Source of the DNA: Buttiauxella agrestis ATCC 33320 | Lineage (GTDB): Bacteria > Pseudomonadota > Gammaproteobacteria > Enterobacterales > Enterobacteriaceae | Assembly: GCA_024169445.1 (NCBI GenBank) | Contig: JALKFA010000001.1 | Span: 186,001 to 250,000, forward strand | Direction of reading: 5' to 3' | Length of the DNA stretch: 64,000 bases | Part shown: one piece after another, positions 56,584-64,000 of the stretch | Layout of the letters: each line of letters starts with the position of its first letter | Position numbering within the stretch: position 1 is the stretch's first letter | Notes under the pieces: model-generated | Told to the model about the DNA's origin: nothing | The model's database searches: none | Seen by the model: only the letters and a program-made list of their open reading frames with translations | Translations under genes and position numbers: made by a program

Positions 56584-58086
56584 ATGAACATTTTTGAACA
56601 ATATGAAGTGTGGTTTGTAATTGGTAGCCAGCATCTTTACGGCGCGGAAACGTTGCGTCAGGTGAATCAACACGCCGAGCAAGTGGTGAATGCACTCAAT
56701 AAAGAAGCCAAACTGCCATGCAAACTGGTGCTGAAACCTTTGGGAACCACGCCTGACGAAATTACCGCTATCTGCCGCGATGCGAGTTACAGCGATAAAT
56801 GCGCGGGCATGGTGGTGTGGCTGCATACCTTCTCGCCTGCCAAAATGTGGATCAATGGCCTGAGCATTCTCACCAAGCCGCTGCTGCAATTCCACACCCA
56901 GTTCAATGCGCAGATCCCATGGGGCAGCATTGATATGGACTTTATGAACCTGAACCAGACCGCGCACGGCGGCCGCGAGTTCGGTTTTATCGGCGCTCGT
57001 ATGCGCCAGCAACACACCGTGGTAACCGGCCACTGGCAGGATCCGCAAGCCCATCAACGCATTGGTTCGTGGATGCGCCAGGCAGTGTCTAAACAAGATA
57101 CCCGCCAACTCAAAGTGGTGCGTTTCGGCGACAATATGCGTGAAGTTGCCGTCACTGACGGCGACAAAGTAGCAGCGCAGATGAAGTTTGGTTTCGCGGT
57201 GAACACTTATGCAGTGGGCGACCTGGTGCAAGTGGTGAATGCCGTCAGCGACGGTGACGTTAACGCATTAGTCGATGAGTACGAAAGCAGCTACCGCCTG
57301 AGCACCGCTGCACAAATCAACGGCGACAAACGCCAGAATGTGATTGATGCTGCACGCATCGAATTGGGGATGAAACAGTTCCTCGTACAGGGCGGATTTA
57401 GCGCCTTTACCACCACCTTTGAAGACCTGCACGGCCTGAAACAGCTTCCAGGTCTGGCAGTGCAACGCCTGATGCAGCAAGGCTACGGCTTTGCGGGCGA
57501 AGGCGACTGGAAAACCGCTGCCCTGCTGCGCATCATGAAAGTGATGTCGACGGGTCTGGAAGGCGGCACCTCTTTCATGGAGGACTACACCTATCACTTC
57601 GAAAATGGCAACGATATGGTGCTCGGCTCCCACATGCTGGAAGTTTGCCCGTCGATCGCCATTGCAGAAAAACCGATTCTTGATGTGCAGCACTTAGGGA
57701 TCGGTGGCAAAGAAGATCCTGCGCGTCTGATCTTCTCCACAAAAACTGGCCCGGCGCTGAACGCCAGCCTTATCGATCTCGGCGATCGTTTCCGCCTGCT
57801 AGTGAACTGTGTTGATACCGTTGAAGCACCGCATCAGTTGCCGAAACTGCCGGTCGCCAACGCGCTGTGGAAAGCCCAACCGGATCTGCCAACCGCTTCT
57901 GAAGCGTGGATCCTGGCAGGCGGCGCGCACCACACGGTGTTCAGCCAGTCTCTGACGCTTGACGATATGCGCCTGTTCAGCGAACTGCATGGCGTTGAGC
58001 TGACGGTGATTGATAACGACACTCGCCTGCCTGCGTTTAAAGATTCGCTGCGCTGGAACGAGGTTTATTACAGCTTCAAACGCTAA
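56584..58086 (+). CDS. araA: L-arabinose isomerase
   Basis: 500 residues, as in E. coli. Manganese-dependent isomerase that converts L-arabinose to L-ribulose. The metal-binding glutamates and histidines lie in G-F-A-G-E-G-D-W (Glu306 region), S-F-M-E-D-Y-T-Y-H (Glu333), G-S-H-M-L-E-V-C-P (His350) and G-A-H-H-T-V-F (His450 region). It follows araB by 10 bp. The 108-bp gap to araD holds a large inverted repeat. Confidence 0.98.
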   Translation: MNIFEQYEVWFVIGSQHLYGAETLRQVNQHAEQVVNALNKEAKLPCKLVLKPLGTTPDEITAICRDASYSDKCAGMVVWLHTFSPAKMWINGLSILTKPLLQFHTQFNAQIPWGSIDMDFMNLNQTAHGGREFGFIGARMRQQHTVVTGHWQDPQAHQRIGSWMRQAVSKQDTRQLKVVRFGDNMREVAVTDGDKVAAQMKFGFAVNTYAVGDLVQVVNAVSDGDVNALVDEYESSYRLSTAAQINGDKRQNVIDAARIELGMKQFLVQGGFSAFTTTFEDLHGLKQLPGLAVQRLMQQGYGFAGEGDWKTAALLRIMKVMSTGLEGGTSFMEDYTYHFENGNDMVLGSHMLEVCPSIAIAEKPILDVQHLGIGGKEDPARLIFSTKTGPALNASLIDLGDRFRLLVNCVDTVEAPHQLPKLPVANALWKAQPDLPTASEAWILAGGAHHTVFSQSLTLDDMRLFSELHGVELTVIDNDTRLPAFKDSLRWNEVYYSFKR

Positions 58087-58095
58087 GGCGTTTTG

Positions 58096-58177
58096 CCCCT
58101 CACCCCGGCCCTCTCCCCAAAGGGGCGAGGGAGGAAAGAAAGTCCCCTCTCCCTGGGGAGAGGGTTAGGGTGAGGGG
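58096..58177. repeat. Inverted repeat of the ctctcccc type between araA and araD
   Basis: Arms ccctcaccccggccctctcccc (58097-58118) and the complementary ggggagagggttagggtgagggg (58155-58177) are about 22 bp each, around a 36-bp centre that itself contains smaller palindromes. The transcript would fold into a very stable stem-loop. It belongs to the same family as the repeats at 37928 and 41341. Confidence 0.9.
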
Positions 58178-58194
58178 AAATCCCGGAGAACGAT

Positions 58195-58890
58195 ATGTTA
58201 GAACAACTCAAACGCCAGGTACTTGAAGCTAATCTCGCGCTACCTAAACATAATCTGGTGACGCTGACCTGGGGTAATGTCAGCGCAGTCGATCGTGAAC
58301 GCGGCGTGCTGGTGATCAAACCTTCCGGCGTTGATTACAGCATCATGACCGCCGAAGATATGGTAGTGGTGAGCCTCGAAACCGGTGAAGTGATTGAAGG
58401 GAATAAAAAACCGTCTTCCGACACCCCGACTCACCGTTTGCTGTACCTGCAATTTCCGCACATCGGCGGTATTGTCCACACCCATTCACGCCACGCGACC
58501 ATTTGGGCGCAGGCTGGGCAATCAATCCCCGCTACCGGCACCACTCACGCGGATTACTTCTACGGCACCATTCCTTGCACCCGCAAAATGACTGATGAAG
58601 AGATCAATGGTGATTACGAGTGGCAAACCGGCGAAGTGATCGTAAAAACCTTTGCCGAACGTGGAATCGACGCCGCACAAATGCCTGGCGTGCTGGTGCA
58701 TTCCCACGGCCCATTCGCCTGGGGCAAAGATCCGGTTGATGCGGTGCATAACGCAATCGTTCTGGAAGAAGTGGCGTATATGGGCATATTTTGCCGCCAA
58801 CTCGCACCAGAATTACCCGATATGCAGCAAACGCTGCTCGATAAACATTATTTGCGTAAACATGGCGCGAAGGCTTATTACGGGCAGTAA
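58195..58890 (+). CDS. araD: L-ribulose-5-phosphate 4-epimerase
   Basis: 231 residues, as in E. coli. A class II aldolase-fold enzyme that converts L-ribulose 5-phosphate to D-xylulose 5-phosphate, feeding transketolase. Zinc ligands are His95 and His97 (V-H-T-H-S-R) and His171 (V-H-S-H-G-P-F). The proton-relay Asp120 is present (H-A-D-Y). A ribosome binding site (cggaga) lies 8 nt upstream, just beyond the inverted repeat. It is the last gene of araBAD. The LexA site of polB begins 3 bp after its stop. Confidence 0.98.
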   Translation: MLEQLKRQVLEANLALPKHNLVTLTWGNVSAVDRERGVLVIKPSGVDYSIMTAEDMVVVSLETGEVIEGNKKPSSDTPTHRLLYLQFPHIGGIVHTHSRHATIWAQAGQSIPATGTTHADYFYGTIPCTRKMTDEEINGDYEWQTGEVIVKTFAERGIDAAQMPGVLVHSHGPFAWGKDPVDAVHNAIVLEEVAYMGIFCRQLAPELPDMQQTLLDKHYLRKHGAKAYYGQ

Positions 58891-58892
58891 AC

Positions 58893-58936
58893 CGCTGTAC
58901 ATAAAATCAGTAATCCTGCTTAAAGTGGTCTATAAT
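58893..58936 (+). promoter_or_regulatory. LexA box and promoter of polB
   Basis: CGCTGTACATAAAATCAGTA (58893-58912) matches the SOS box (CTGT-N8-ACAG) with one mismatch in the right half. A perfect -10 TATAAT is at 58931-58936. The region 17 bp upstream of it (CAGTAA) is a poor -35 that overlaps the LexA box. This fits SOS induction of polB. Confidence 0.75.
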
Positions 58937-58948
58937 CAGACCACTTTT
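58922..58948. terminator. Bidirectional-looking hairpin between araD and polB
   Basis: aaagtggtct / agaccacttt form a perfect 10-bp stem with loop ataatc, followed by ttttctt. It can terminate araBAD. The same DNA holds the polB -10 TATAAT. Confidence 0.75.
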
Positions 58949-58966
58949 TCTTGATGAGAATGCAGC

Positions 58967-61327
58967 GTGTCACAAGCCCGCTCTGGTTTTTTGCTAACGC
59001 GACATTGGCGAGATACACCGCTCGGTACTGAAGTTGATTTTTGGCTGGCAACAGACGATGGTCCGGTTAAGGTGCGTCTGCCGCGCCAGGAATCGGTCGC
59101 GTTTATTCCTCAGTCGCAACAGTCTGAAGCCATGCGCTTGCTCGCAAATGAAAGCCAGTACCGGCTCACGCCGCTGCCCCTCACAGACTTTCACCGTCAG
59201 CCCGTCTGTGGCCTTTATACCCGCCAGCATCGCCAACTCATGCGTATCGAGAAGCTGCTGCGCGATGGCGGTGTCAAGGTTTATGAAGCCGATATTCGTC
59301 CGCCAGAGCGCTTCCTTATGGAGCGTTTTATTACCGCGCCAGTCTGGTTTAGCGGTGAGTCGCAAAATAATCTGGTGGTTGATACTAAGCTGAAACCCGC
59401 GCCGGACTACCGCCCACCGCTGAAATGGGTGTCGCTGGATATCGAAACCAATCGTCATGGCGAGCTGTATTGCATCGGCCTTGAAGGGTGCGGGCAGCGC
59501 GTTGTGTACATGCTTGGTCCGGAAAATGGTGACGCCAGCGGGCTCGATTTTACGCTGGAATATGTCGCCAGCCGCCCGCTGCTGATTGAAAAGCTTAATA
59601 ACTGGTTTGCACAGCACGATCCCGATGTGCTGATCGGCTGGAATGTCGTGCAGTTTGATTTGCGTGTATTGCAAAAAATGGCGGATCGCTATCAAGTCCC
59701 GCTGCGTCTTGGGCGTGAGAACAGTTTGCTGGAATGGCGAGAGCATGGCTTCAAGCAAGGTGTGTTTTTCGCACAAGCCGCCGGACGGGTGATTATCGAT
59801 GGTATCGAAGCGCTGCGATCTGCCTTCTGGAATTTCTCATCGTTCTCCCTGGAGACCGTTTCCCGCGAACTGCTCGGCGAAGGCAAAGCGATTGATAACC
59901 CGTGGCAACGAATGGACGAAATTGACCGCCGTTTTGCCGAAGATAAGCCGGCACTGGCGAAATACAATCTGAAGGATTGTGAACTGGTGACGCGGATTTT
60001 TCACAAAACGGAACTGATGCCATTTTTACTCGAGCGGGCAACCGTTAACGGTTTGCCGCTCGACCGGCATGGCGGGTCCGTCGCCGCGTTTGGTCATCTT
60101 TATATACCACGGATGCACCGCGCCGGTTACGTTGCCCCAAATCTTGGCGAAGTGCCACCGCAAGCGAGCCCCGGCGGTTATGTGATGGACTCTCGTCCGG
60201 GTCTTTACGACTCGGTATTAGTACTGGATTACAAAAGTCTTTACCCGTCGATTATTCGCACTTTTCTTATCGATCCTGTTGGCCTGGTTGAAGGTATGGC
60301 GCACCCGGAACCTGAGCATTCCGTTGACGGCTTTTTGGGGGCACATTTTTCCAGAACGAAGCATTGCCTGCCGGACATCGTCGGGCAAATCTGGTCAGGC
60401 CGTGACGAGGCAAAACGTCATGGCAATAAGCCGTTATCGCAAGCGCTGAAAATTATCATGAATGCTTTTTATGGCGTGTTAGGCACCAGTGCCTGCCGTT
60501 TCTTTGATCCTCGTCTGGCCTCGTCGATCACCATGCGTGGGCATCAGATCATGTTGCAAACCAAGGCGTTGATCGAATCTCTGGGTTATGACGTGATTTA
60601 CGGTGATACAGATTCCACTTTCGTGTGGCTAAAAAAAGCACATTCAGAAGATGATGCTGTGCGTATCGGCAACGAATTGGTTGAGCATGTCAATGTGTGG
60701 TGGAAAGCGCATCTGCAAGAAACGCAGCAGGTAGACAGTAAGCTTGAACTGGAATTTGAGTCGCATTTTTGCCGCTTCTTAATGCCGACGATTCGCGGTA
60801 CCGTTGAAGGCTCCAAAAAGCGCTATGCCGGGATGATTCAGGAAAATGATCGGCAACGCATGGTGTTTAAAGGGCTGGAAACTGTACGCACTGACTGGAC
60901 GCCACTGGCGCAGGCATTCCAGAAAACCCTTTATTTACGAATTTTCCGTAACGAACCGTATCAGGATTATATCCGCGAAACTATTGCCAGTTTGATGGCG
61001 GGTGAGCTGGATGACCAATTGATTTACCGTAAACGCCTGCGTCGTCCGCTAAGTGAATATCAAAAAAATGTACCGCCGCATGTGCGGGCTGCACGCCTCG
61101 CAGATGAGCATAATCAACGGCTTGGCCGCGCGCCACAGTATCAGAACCGTGGCACTATCAAGTACGTGATCACCACTAACGGCCCTGAGCCAGTGGATTA
61201 CCAGCAATCCCCTCTGGACTATGATCATTACCTGACTCGCCAACTCCAACCGGTGGCCGAAGGAATTTTACCTTTCCTTGAAGATGACTTTGCTACACTG
61301 ATGACAGGGCAATTAGGGCTATTTTGA
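58967..61327 (+). CDS. polB: DNA polymerase II
   Basis: 786 residues from a GTG at 58967 (V-S-Q-A-R-S-G-F); E. coli has 783, also starting at GTG. A family B polymerase induced by SOS and used in replication restart and translesion bypass. The 3'-5' exonuclease motif I is L-D-I-E-T near 156-160. Polymerase motifs include [12 protein letters not shown] near 421 and Y-G-D-T-D-S-T near 545. The C-terminal clamp-binding tail Q-L-G-L-F is intact. It follows araD directly, as in E. coli. Confidence 0.98.
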   Translation: MSQARSGFLLTRHWRDTPLGTEVDFWLATDDGPVKVRLPRQESVAFIPQSQQSEAMRLLANESQYRLTPLPLTDFHRQPVCGLYTRQHRQLMRIEKLLRDGGVKVYEADIRPPERFLMERFITAPVWFSGESQNNLVVDTKLKPAPDYRPPLKWVSLDIETNRHGELYCIGLEGCGQRVVYMLGPENGDASGLDFTLEYVASRPLLIEKLNNWFAQHDPDVLIGWNVVQFDLRVLQKMADRYQVPLRLGRENSLLEWREHGFKQGVFFAQAAGRVIIDGIEALRSAFWNFSSFSLETVSRELLGEGKAIDNPWQRMDEIDRRFAEDKPALAKYNLKDCELVTRIFHKTELMPFLLERATVNGLPLDRHGGSVAAFGHLYIPRMHRAGYVAPNLGEVPPQASPGGYVMDSRPGLYDSVLVLDYKSLYPSIIRTFLIDPVGLVEGMAHPEPEHSVDGFLGAHFSRTKHCLPDIVGQIWSGRDEAKRHGNKPLSQALKIIMNAFYGVLGTSACRFFDPRLASSITMRGHQIMLQTKALIESLGYDVIYGDTDSTFVWLKKAHSEDDAVRIGNELVEHVNVWWKAHLQETQQVDSKLELEFESHFCRFLMPTIRGTVEGSKKRYAGMIQENDRQRMVFKGLETVRTDWTPLAQAFQKTLYLRIFRNEPYQDYIRETIASLMAGELDDQLIYRKRLRRPLSEYQKNVPPHVRAARLADEHNQRLGRAPQYQNRGTIKYVITTNGPEPVDYQQSPLDYDHYLTRQLQPVAEGILPFLEDDFATLMTGQLGLF

Positions 61328-61471
61328 CGGTGACGAATGCGCTCCCTTCCAGTACCATAGCGCCCTCCTGAAGTACCCTTAAATCTACTTTTAGACAACC
61401 GCTCCCTTTTCTGTGCGGTCGTTATGCTATTGCCTGCAAATCTTAGTAACTGATAATAGAGCCGAAATCTT

Positions 61472-64000
61472 ATGCCTTTTACACTTGGTCAACGTTGGAT
61501 CAGCGACACCGAAAGCGAACTGGGACTGGGAACTGTGGTCGCTTTAGACCCACGGATGGTTACCTTACTCTACCCTGCCACCGGTGAAAATCGCCTGTAT
61601 GCCAGAAATGACTCGCCTATCACCCGTGTGATGTTTAACCCAGGCGACACCATTACCAGCCATGAAGGCTGGCAACTAAAAGTTGATGAAGTTAAAGAAG
61701 AAAACGGCTTACTAGCCTACATTGGTACGCGTCTGGACACTGAAGAAACCGGTACGATGCTGCGTGAGGTTTTCCTCGACAGCAAACTGGTGTTCAGTAA
61801 GCCGCAAGACCGTCTTTTTGCCGGGCAAATTGACAGGATGGATCGTTTCGCTCTGCGTTACCGTTCCCGCGTCTACCAAAGTGAACAGTATCGCCAACCA
61901 TGGAGCGGGCTGCGCGGTATGCGCACCAGTCTGATTCCACACCAGTTGAACATCGCCCACGATGTTGGCCGTCGCCATGCACCGCGCGTATTACTGGCTG
62001 ATGAAGTAGGTTTGGGTAAAACCATCGAAGCCGGGATGATTCTCCACCAGCAACTGCTGGCTGGCAGTGCTGAGCGCGTATTGATTGTGGTGCCGGAAAC
62101 CCTGCAACACCAATGGCTGGTTGAAATGCTCCGCCGCTTTAACCTGCGTTTTGCTCTCTTTGATGACGAGCGTTATGCCGAAGCCCAGCACGACAGCGAT
62201 AACCCATTCGAAACAGAACAACTGGTTATCTGTTCGCTGGATTTTGTGCGCCGCAGTAAGCAACGTCTTGAGCACCTTTGTGAAGCTGAATGGGATTTGA
62301 TGGTGGTCGATGAAGCCCACCATTTGGTGTGGAGCGAGAAGGCACCAAGCCGTGAATACCAGGCGATAGAACAGCTCGCTGAACATGTTCCGGGTATCTT
62401 GCTGTTAACCGCAACGCCGGAACAGCTGGGTATGGAAAGCCACTTCGCGCGTCTGCGTTTGCTGGACCCGAGCCGTTTCCACGATTTCGAGCAATTTGTT
62501 GAAGAACAGCAGCATTATCGCCCGGTAGCTGATGCCGTTGCACTGCTGCTGGCGGGTAACCATCTGACTAACGATCAGCTCAATATGTTGAGTGAGTTGA
62601 TTGGCGAGCAAGATATTGAACCGCTGCTGCAAACCGCGAACAGTAACCGTGAAGGTAGCGATGCGGCTCGCCAGGAGCTGATCTCCATGCTGATGGACCG
62701 CCATGGCACCAGCCGTGTGTTGTTCCGTAACACCCGTAATGGCGTGAAAGGTTTCCCGAAACGCGAACTGCATACCATTCGTTTGCCGCTGCCGATGCAG
62801 TATCAAACCGCGATTAAAGTGTCCGGCATTATGGCGGCACGTAAATCTGTGGAAGAACGCGCTCGCGACATGCTCTACCCAGAGCAGATTTATCAGGAAT
62901 TTGAAGGCGATAGCGGTACGTGGTGGAACTTCGACCCGCGTGTTGAATGGCTGATGGGTTACCTGACCAGCCACCGTTCTCAGAAGGTGCTGGTGATTTG
63001 TGCCAAAGCCGCGACAGCATTGCAGCTCGAGCAAGTTCTGCGTGAACGCGAAGGTATCCGTGCCGCCGTGTTCCATGAAGGTATGTCCATCATCGAGCGT
63101 GACCGTGCAGCAGCCTGGTTTGCCGAAGAAGATACCGGCGCTCAGGTGCTGTTGTGTTCCGAAATTGGTTCCGAAGGCCGTAACTTCCAGTTCGCCAGCC
63201 AACTGGTGATGTTCGATCTGCCGTTTAACCCGGATCTGCTGGAACAGCGTATTGGCCGTCTGGACCGTATCGGCCAGGCGCATGATATTCAGATCCATGT
63301 TCCTTATCTTGAGAAAACCGCGCAATCCGTCCTGGTGAAGTGGTTCCATGAAGGCCTGGATGCTTTCGAACATACTTGCCCAACTGGCCGCACAATTTAC
63401 GACAGCGTGTATCCGCAGCTGATTGAGTATCTTGCAGCACCGGAAAATACCGACGGTTTCGATGCGCTGATTAAGCAATGCCGTGAGCAGCATGATGCGC
63501 TGAAGATTCAGCTTGAGCAGGGCCGTGACCGCCTGCTGGAAATTCACTCCAACGGCGGTGAGAAATCACAAGCGTTGGCTGAGTCCATTTCGGAGCAGGA
63601 TAACGACACCAACCTGGTGAGTTTTGCCCTGAACTTATTCGACATCGTCGGCATTAATCAGGATGACCGCGGCGACAACATGGTGGTGCTGACCCCTGGT
63701 GATCATATGCTGGTGCCTGATTTCCCAGGTCTTCCGGAAGACGGTTGCACCATTACGTTTGAGCGTGATGTGGCGTTGTCTCGCGAAGACGCACAGTTCG
63801 TCACCTGGGAACACCCGATCATCCGCAACGGCCTGGATCTGATTCTGTCTGGCGACACCGGTAGCTGTGCGTTGTCTTTGTTGAAAAACAAAGCGTTGCC
63901 AGTCGGCACGTTGCTGCTAGAGCTGATTTATGTTGTTGAGGCAAAAGCGCCGAAACAATTGCAGCTCAACCGCTTCCTGCCGCCAACGCCAGTGCGTATG
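61472..64000 (+). CDS. rapA: RNA polymerase-associated ATPase RapA (3' end outside window)
   Basis: The window holds the first 843 codons, in one open frame from the ATG at 61472 ([10 protein letters not shown]). E. coli RapA has 968 residues, so about 125 are missing off the end. It is a Swi2/Snf2 ATPase that recycles RNA polymerase by backward translocation. Tudor/KOW-like N-terminal domains precede Walker [13 protein letters not shown] (near 176) and V-V-D-E-A-H-H. Helicase motif VI is [12 protein letters not shown] longer frame on the other strand at 62405-63547 is a shadow. Confidence 0.97.
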   Translation, partial: MPFTLGQRWISDTESELGLGTVVALDPRMVTLLYPATGENRLYARNDSPITRVMFNPGDTITSHEGWQLKVDEVKEENGLLAYIGTRLDTEETGTMLREVFLDSKLVFSKPQDRLFAGQIDRMDRFALRYRSRVYQSEQYRQPWSGLRGMRTSLIPHQLNIAHDVGRRHAPRVLLADEVGLGKTIEAGMILHQQLLAGSAERVLIVVPETLQHQWLVEMLRRFNLRFALFDDERYAEAQHDSDNPFETEQLVICSLDFVRRSKQRLEHLCEAEWDLMVVDEAHHLVWSEKAPSREYQAIEQLAEHVPGILLLTATPEQLGMESHFARLRLLDPSRFHDFEQFVEEQQHYRPVADAVALLLAGNHLTNDQLNMLSELIGEQDIEPLLQTANSNREGSDAARQELISMLMDRHGTSRVLFRNTRNGVKGFPKRELHTIRLPLPMQYQTAIKVSGIMAARKSVEERARDMLYPEQIYQEFEGDSGTWWNFDPRVEWLMGYLTSHRSQKVLVICAKAATALQLEQVLREREGIRAAVFHEGMSIIERDRAAAWFAEEDTGAQVLLCSEIGSEGRNFQFASQLVMFDLPFNPDLLEQRIGRLDRIGQAHDIQIHVPYLEKTAQSVLVKWFHEGLDAFEHTCPTGRTIYDSVYPQLIEYLAAPENTDGFDALIKQCREQHDALKIQLEQGRDRLLEIHSNGGEKSQALAESISEQDNDTNLVSFALNLFDIVGINQDDRGDNMVVLTPGDHMLVPDFPGLPEDGCTITFERDVALSREDAQFVTWEHPIIRNGLDLILSGDTGSCALSLLKNKALPVGTLLLELIYVVEAKAPKQLQLNRFLPPTPVRM

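Noticed and set aside
56497-57231. 244-residue minus-strand frame
   Set aside because: Shadow of araB/araA; His-rich composition typical of antisense reading of codon-biased genes.
58994-59776. 260-residue minus-strand frame
   Set aside because: Antisense to polB, with no domain and no promoter context.
62405-63547. 380-residue frame on the minus strand
   Set aside because: It is antisense to rapA, whose frame is intact and strongly conserved. No start signal or recognisable domain.

Overview
The window is chromosomal DNA of an enterobacterium (Enterobacteriaceae in the broad sense) that is not Escherichia or Salmonella. Nearly every protein can be placed as an orthologue of an E. coli K-12 gene with only moderate divergence, and the intergenic DNA carries repeats typical of this group: ERIC/IRU elements, REP/BIME-type palindromes and GC-rich inverted repeats. 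I cannot name the genus from sequence alone. I see no tRNA, rRNA, insertion sequence, prophage or CRISPR array. Comparisons with E. coli are from memory, not from a search.

Layout. 0-8.2 kb: zapA, 6S RNA (ssrS), fau, a YjdF-like membrane protein, serA, rpiA, argP, yggE, argO, mscS. 8.3-9.0 kb: a tandem array of terminator hairpins and REP pairs. 9.0-16.1 kb: a threonine/serine degradation operon tdcABCDE, placed between mscS and fbaA. 16.5-20.2 kb: the glycolytic operon epd-pgk-fbaA. 20.3-25.6 kb: the six-gene operon cmtB-cmtA-yggP-yggF-yggD-yggC, which looks like an uncharacterised PTS sugar or polyol pathway. 26-34 kb: tktA, loiP, speB, speA, yqgB, metK. 34.2-34.8 kb: a second terminator/REP array. 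35-45.7 kb: galP, sprT, endA, rsmE, gshB, yqgE, yqgF, an orphan hicB, yggR, and yggS-yggT-yggU-rdgB-hemW. 45.7 kb: a REP cluster marking a junction. 45.85 kb to the end: setA, sgrS/sgrT, sgrR, thiBPQ, yabI, araC, araBAD, polB and rapA (cut by the window end). In E. coli this last block lies near 1.5 min and the preceding one near 66 min, so the window spans a rearrangement breakpoint.

How the genes work together. Much of the window is central carbon metabolism: lower glycolysis (fbaA, pgk, epd), the pentose phosphate pathway (rpiA, tktA, araBAD feeding xylulose 5-phosphate), sugar import (galP, cmtBA) and the sugar-phosphate stress module (sgrR, sgrS, sgrT, setA). Arginine and polyamine functions (argP, argO, speA, speB), one-carbon metabolism and cofactors (fau, serA, metK, thiBPQ) and glutathione synthesis (gshB) fill the rest. 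Recognisable control sites include a TPP riboswitch, CRP, GalR/S, Cra, MetJ, LexA and AraC sites.

Most notable observations. (1) Two unrelated terminators (tdcE and metK) carry tandem arrays of one shared module: the local terminator hairpin plus a REP pair, in the same orientation to transcription, with the U-tract kept only at the distal copy. (2) An ERIC element sits inside the sgrS small RNA gene, between the ribosome binding site and the start codon of sgrT. ERIC ends also encode the C-terminal tails of SgrR and ThiP. (3) The hemW|setA junction coincides with REP elements.
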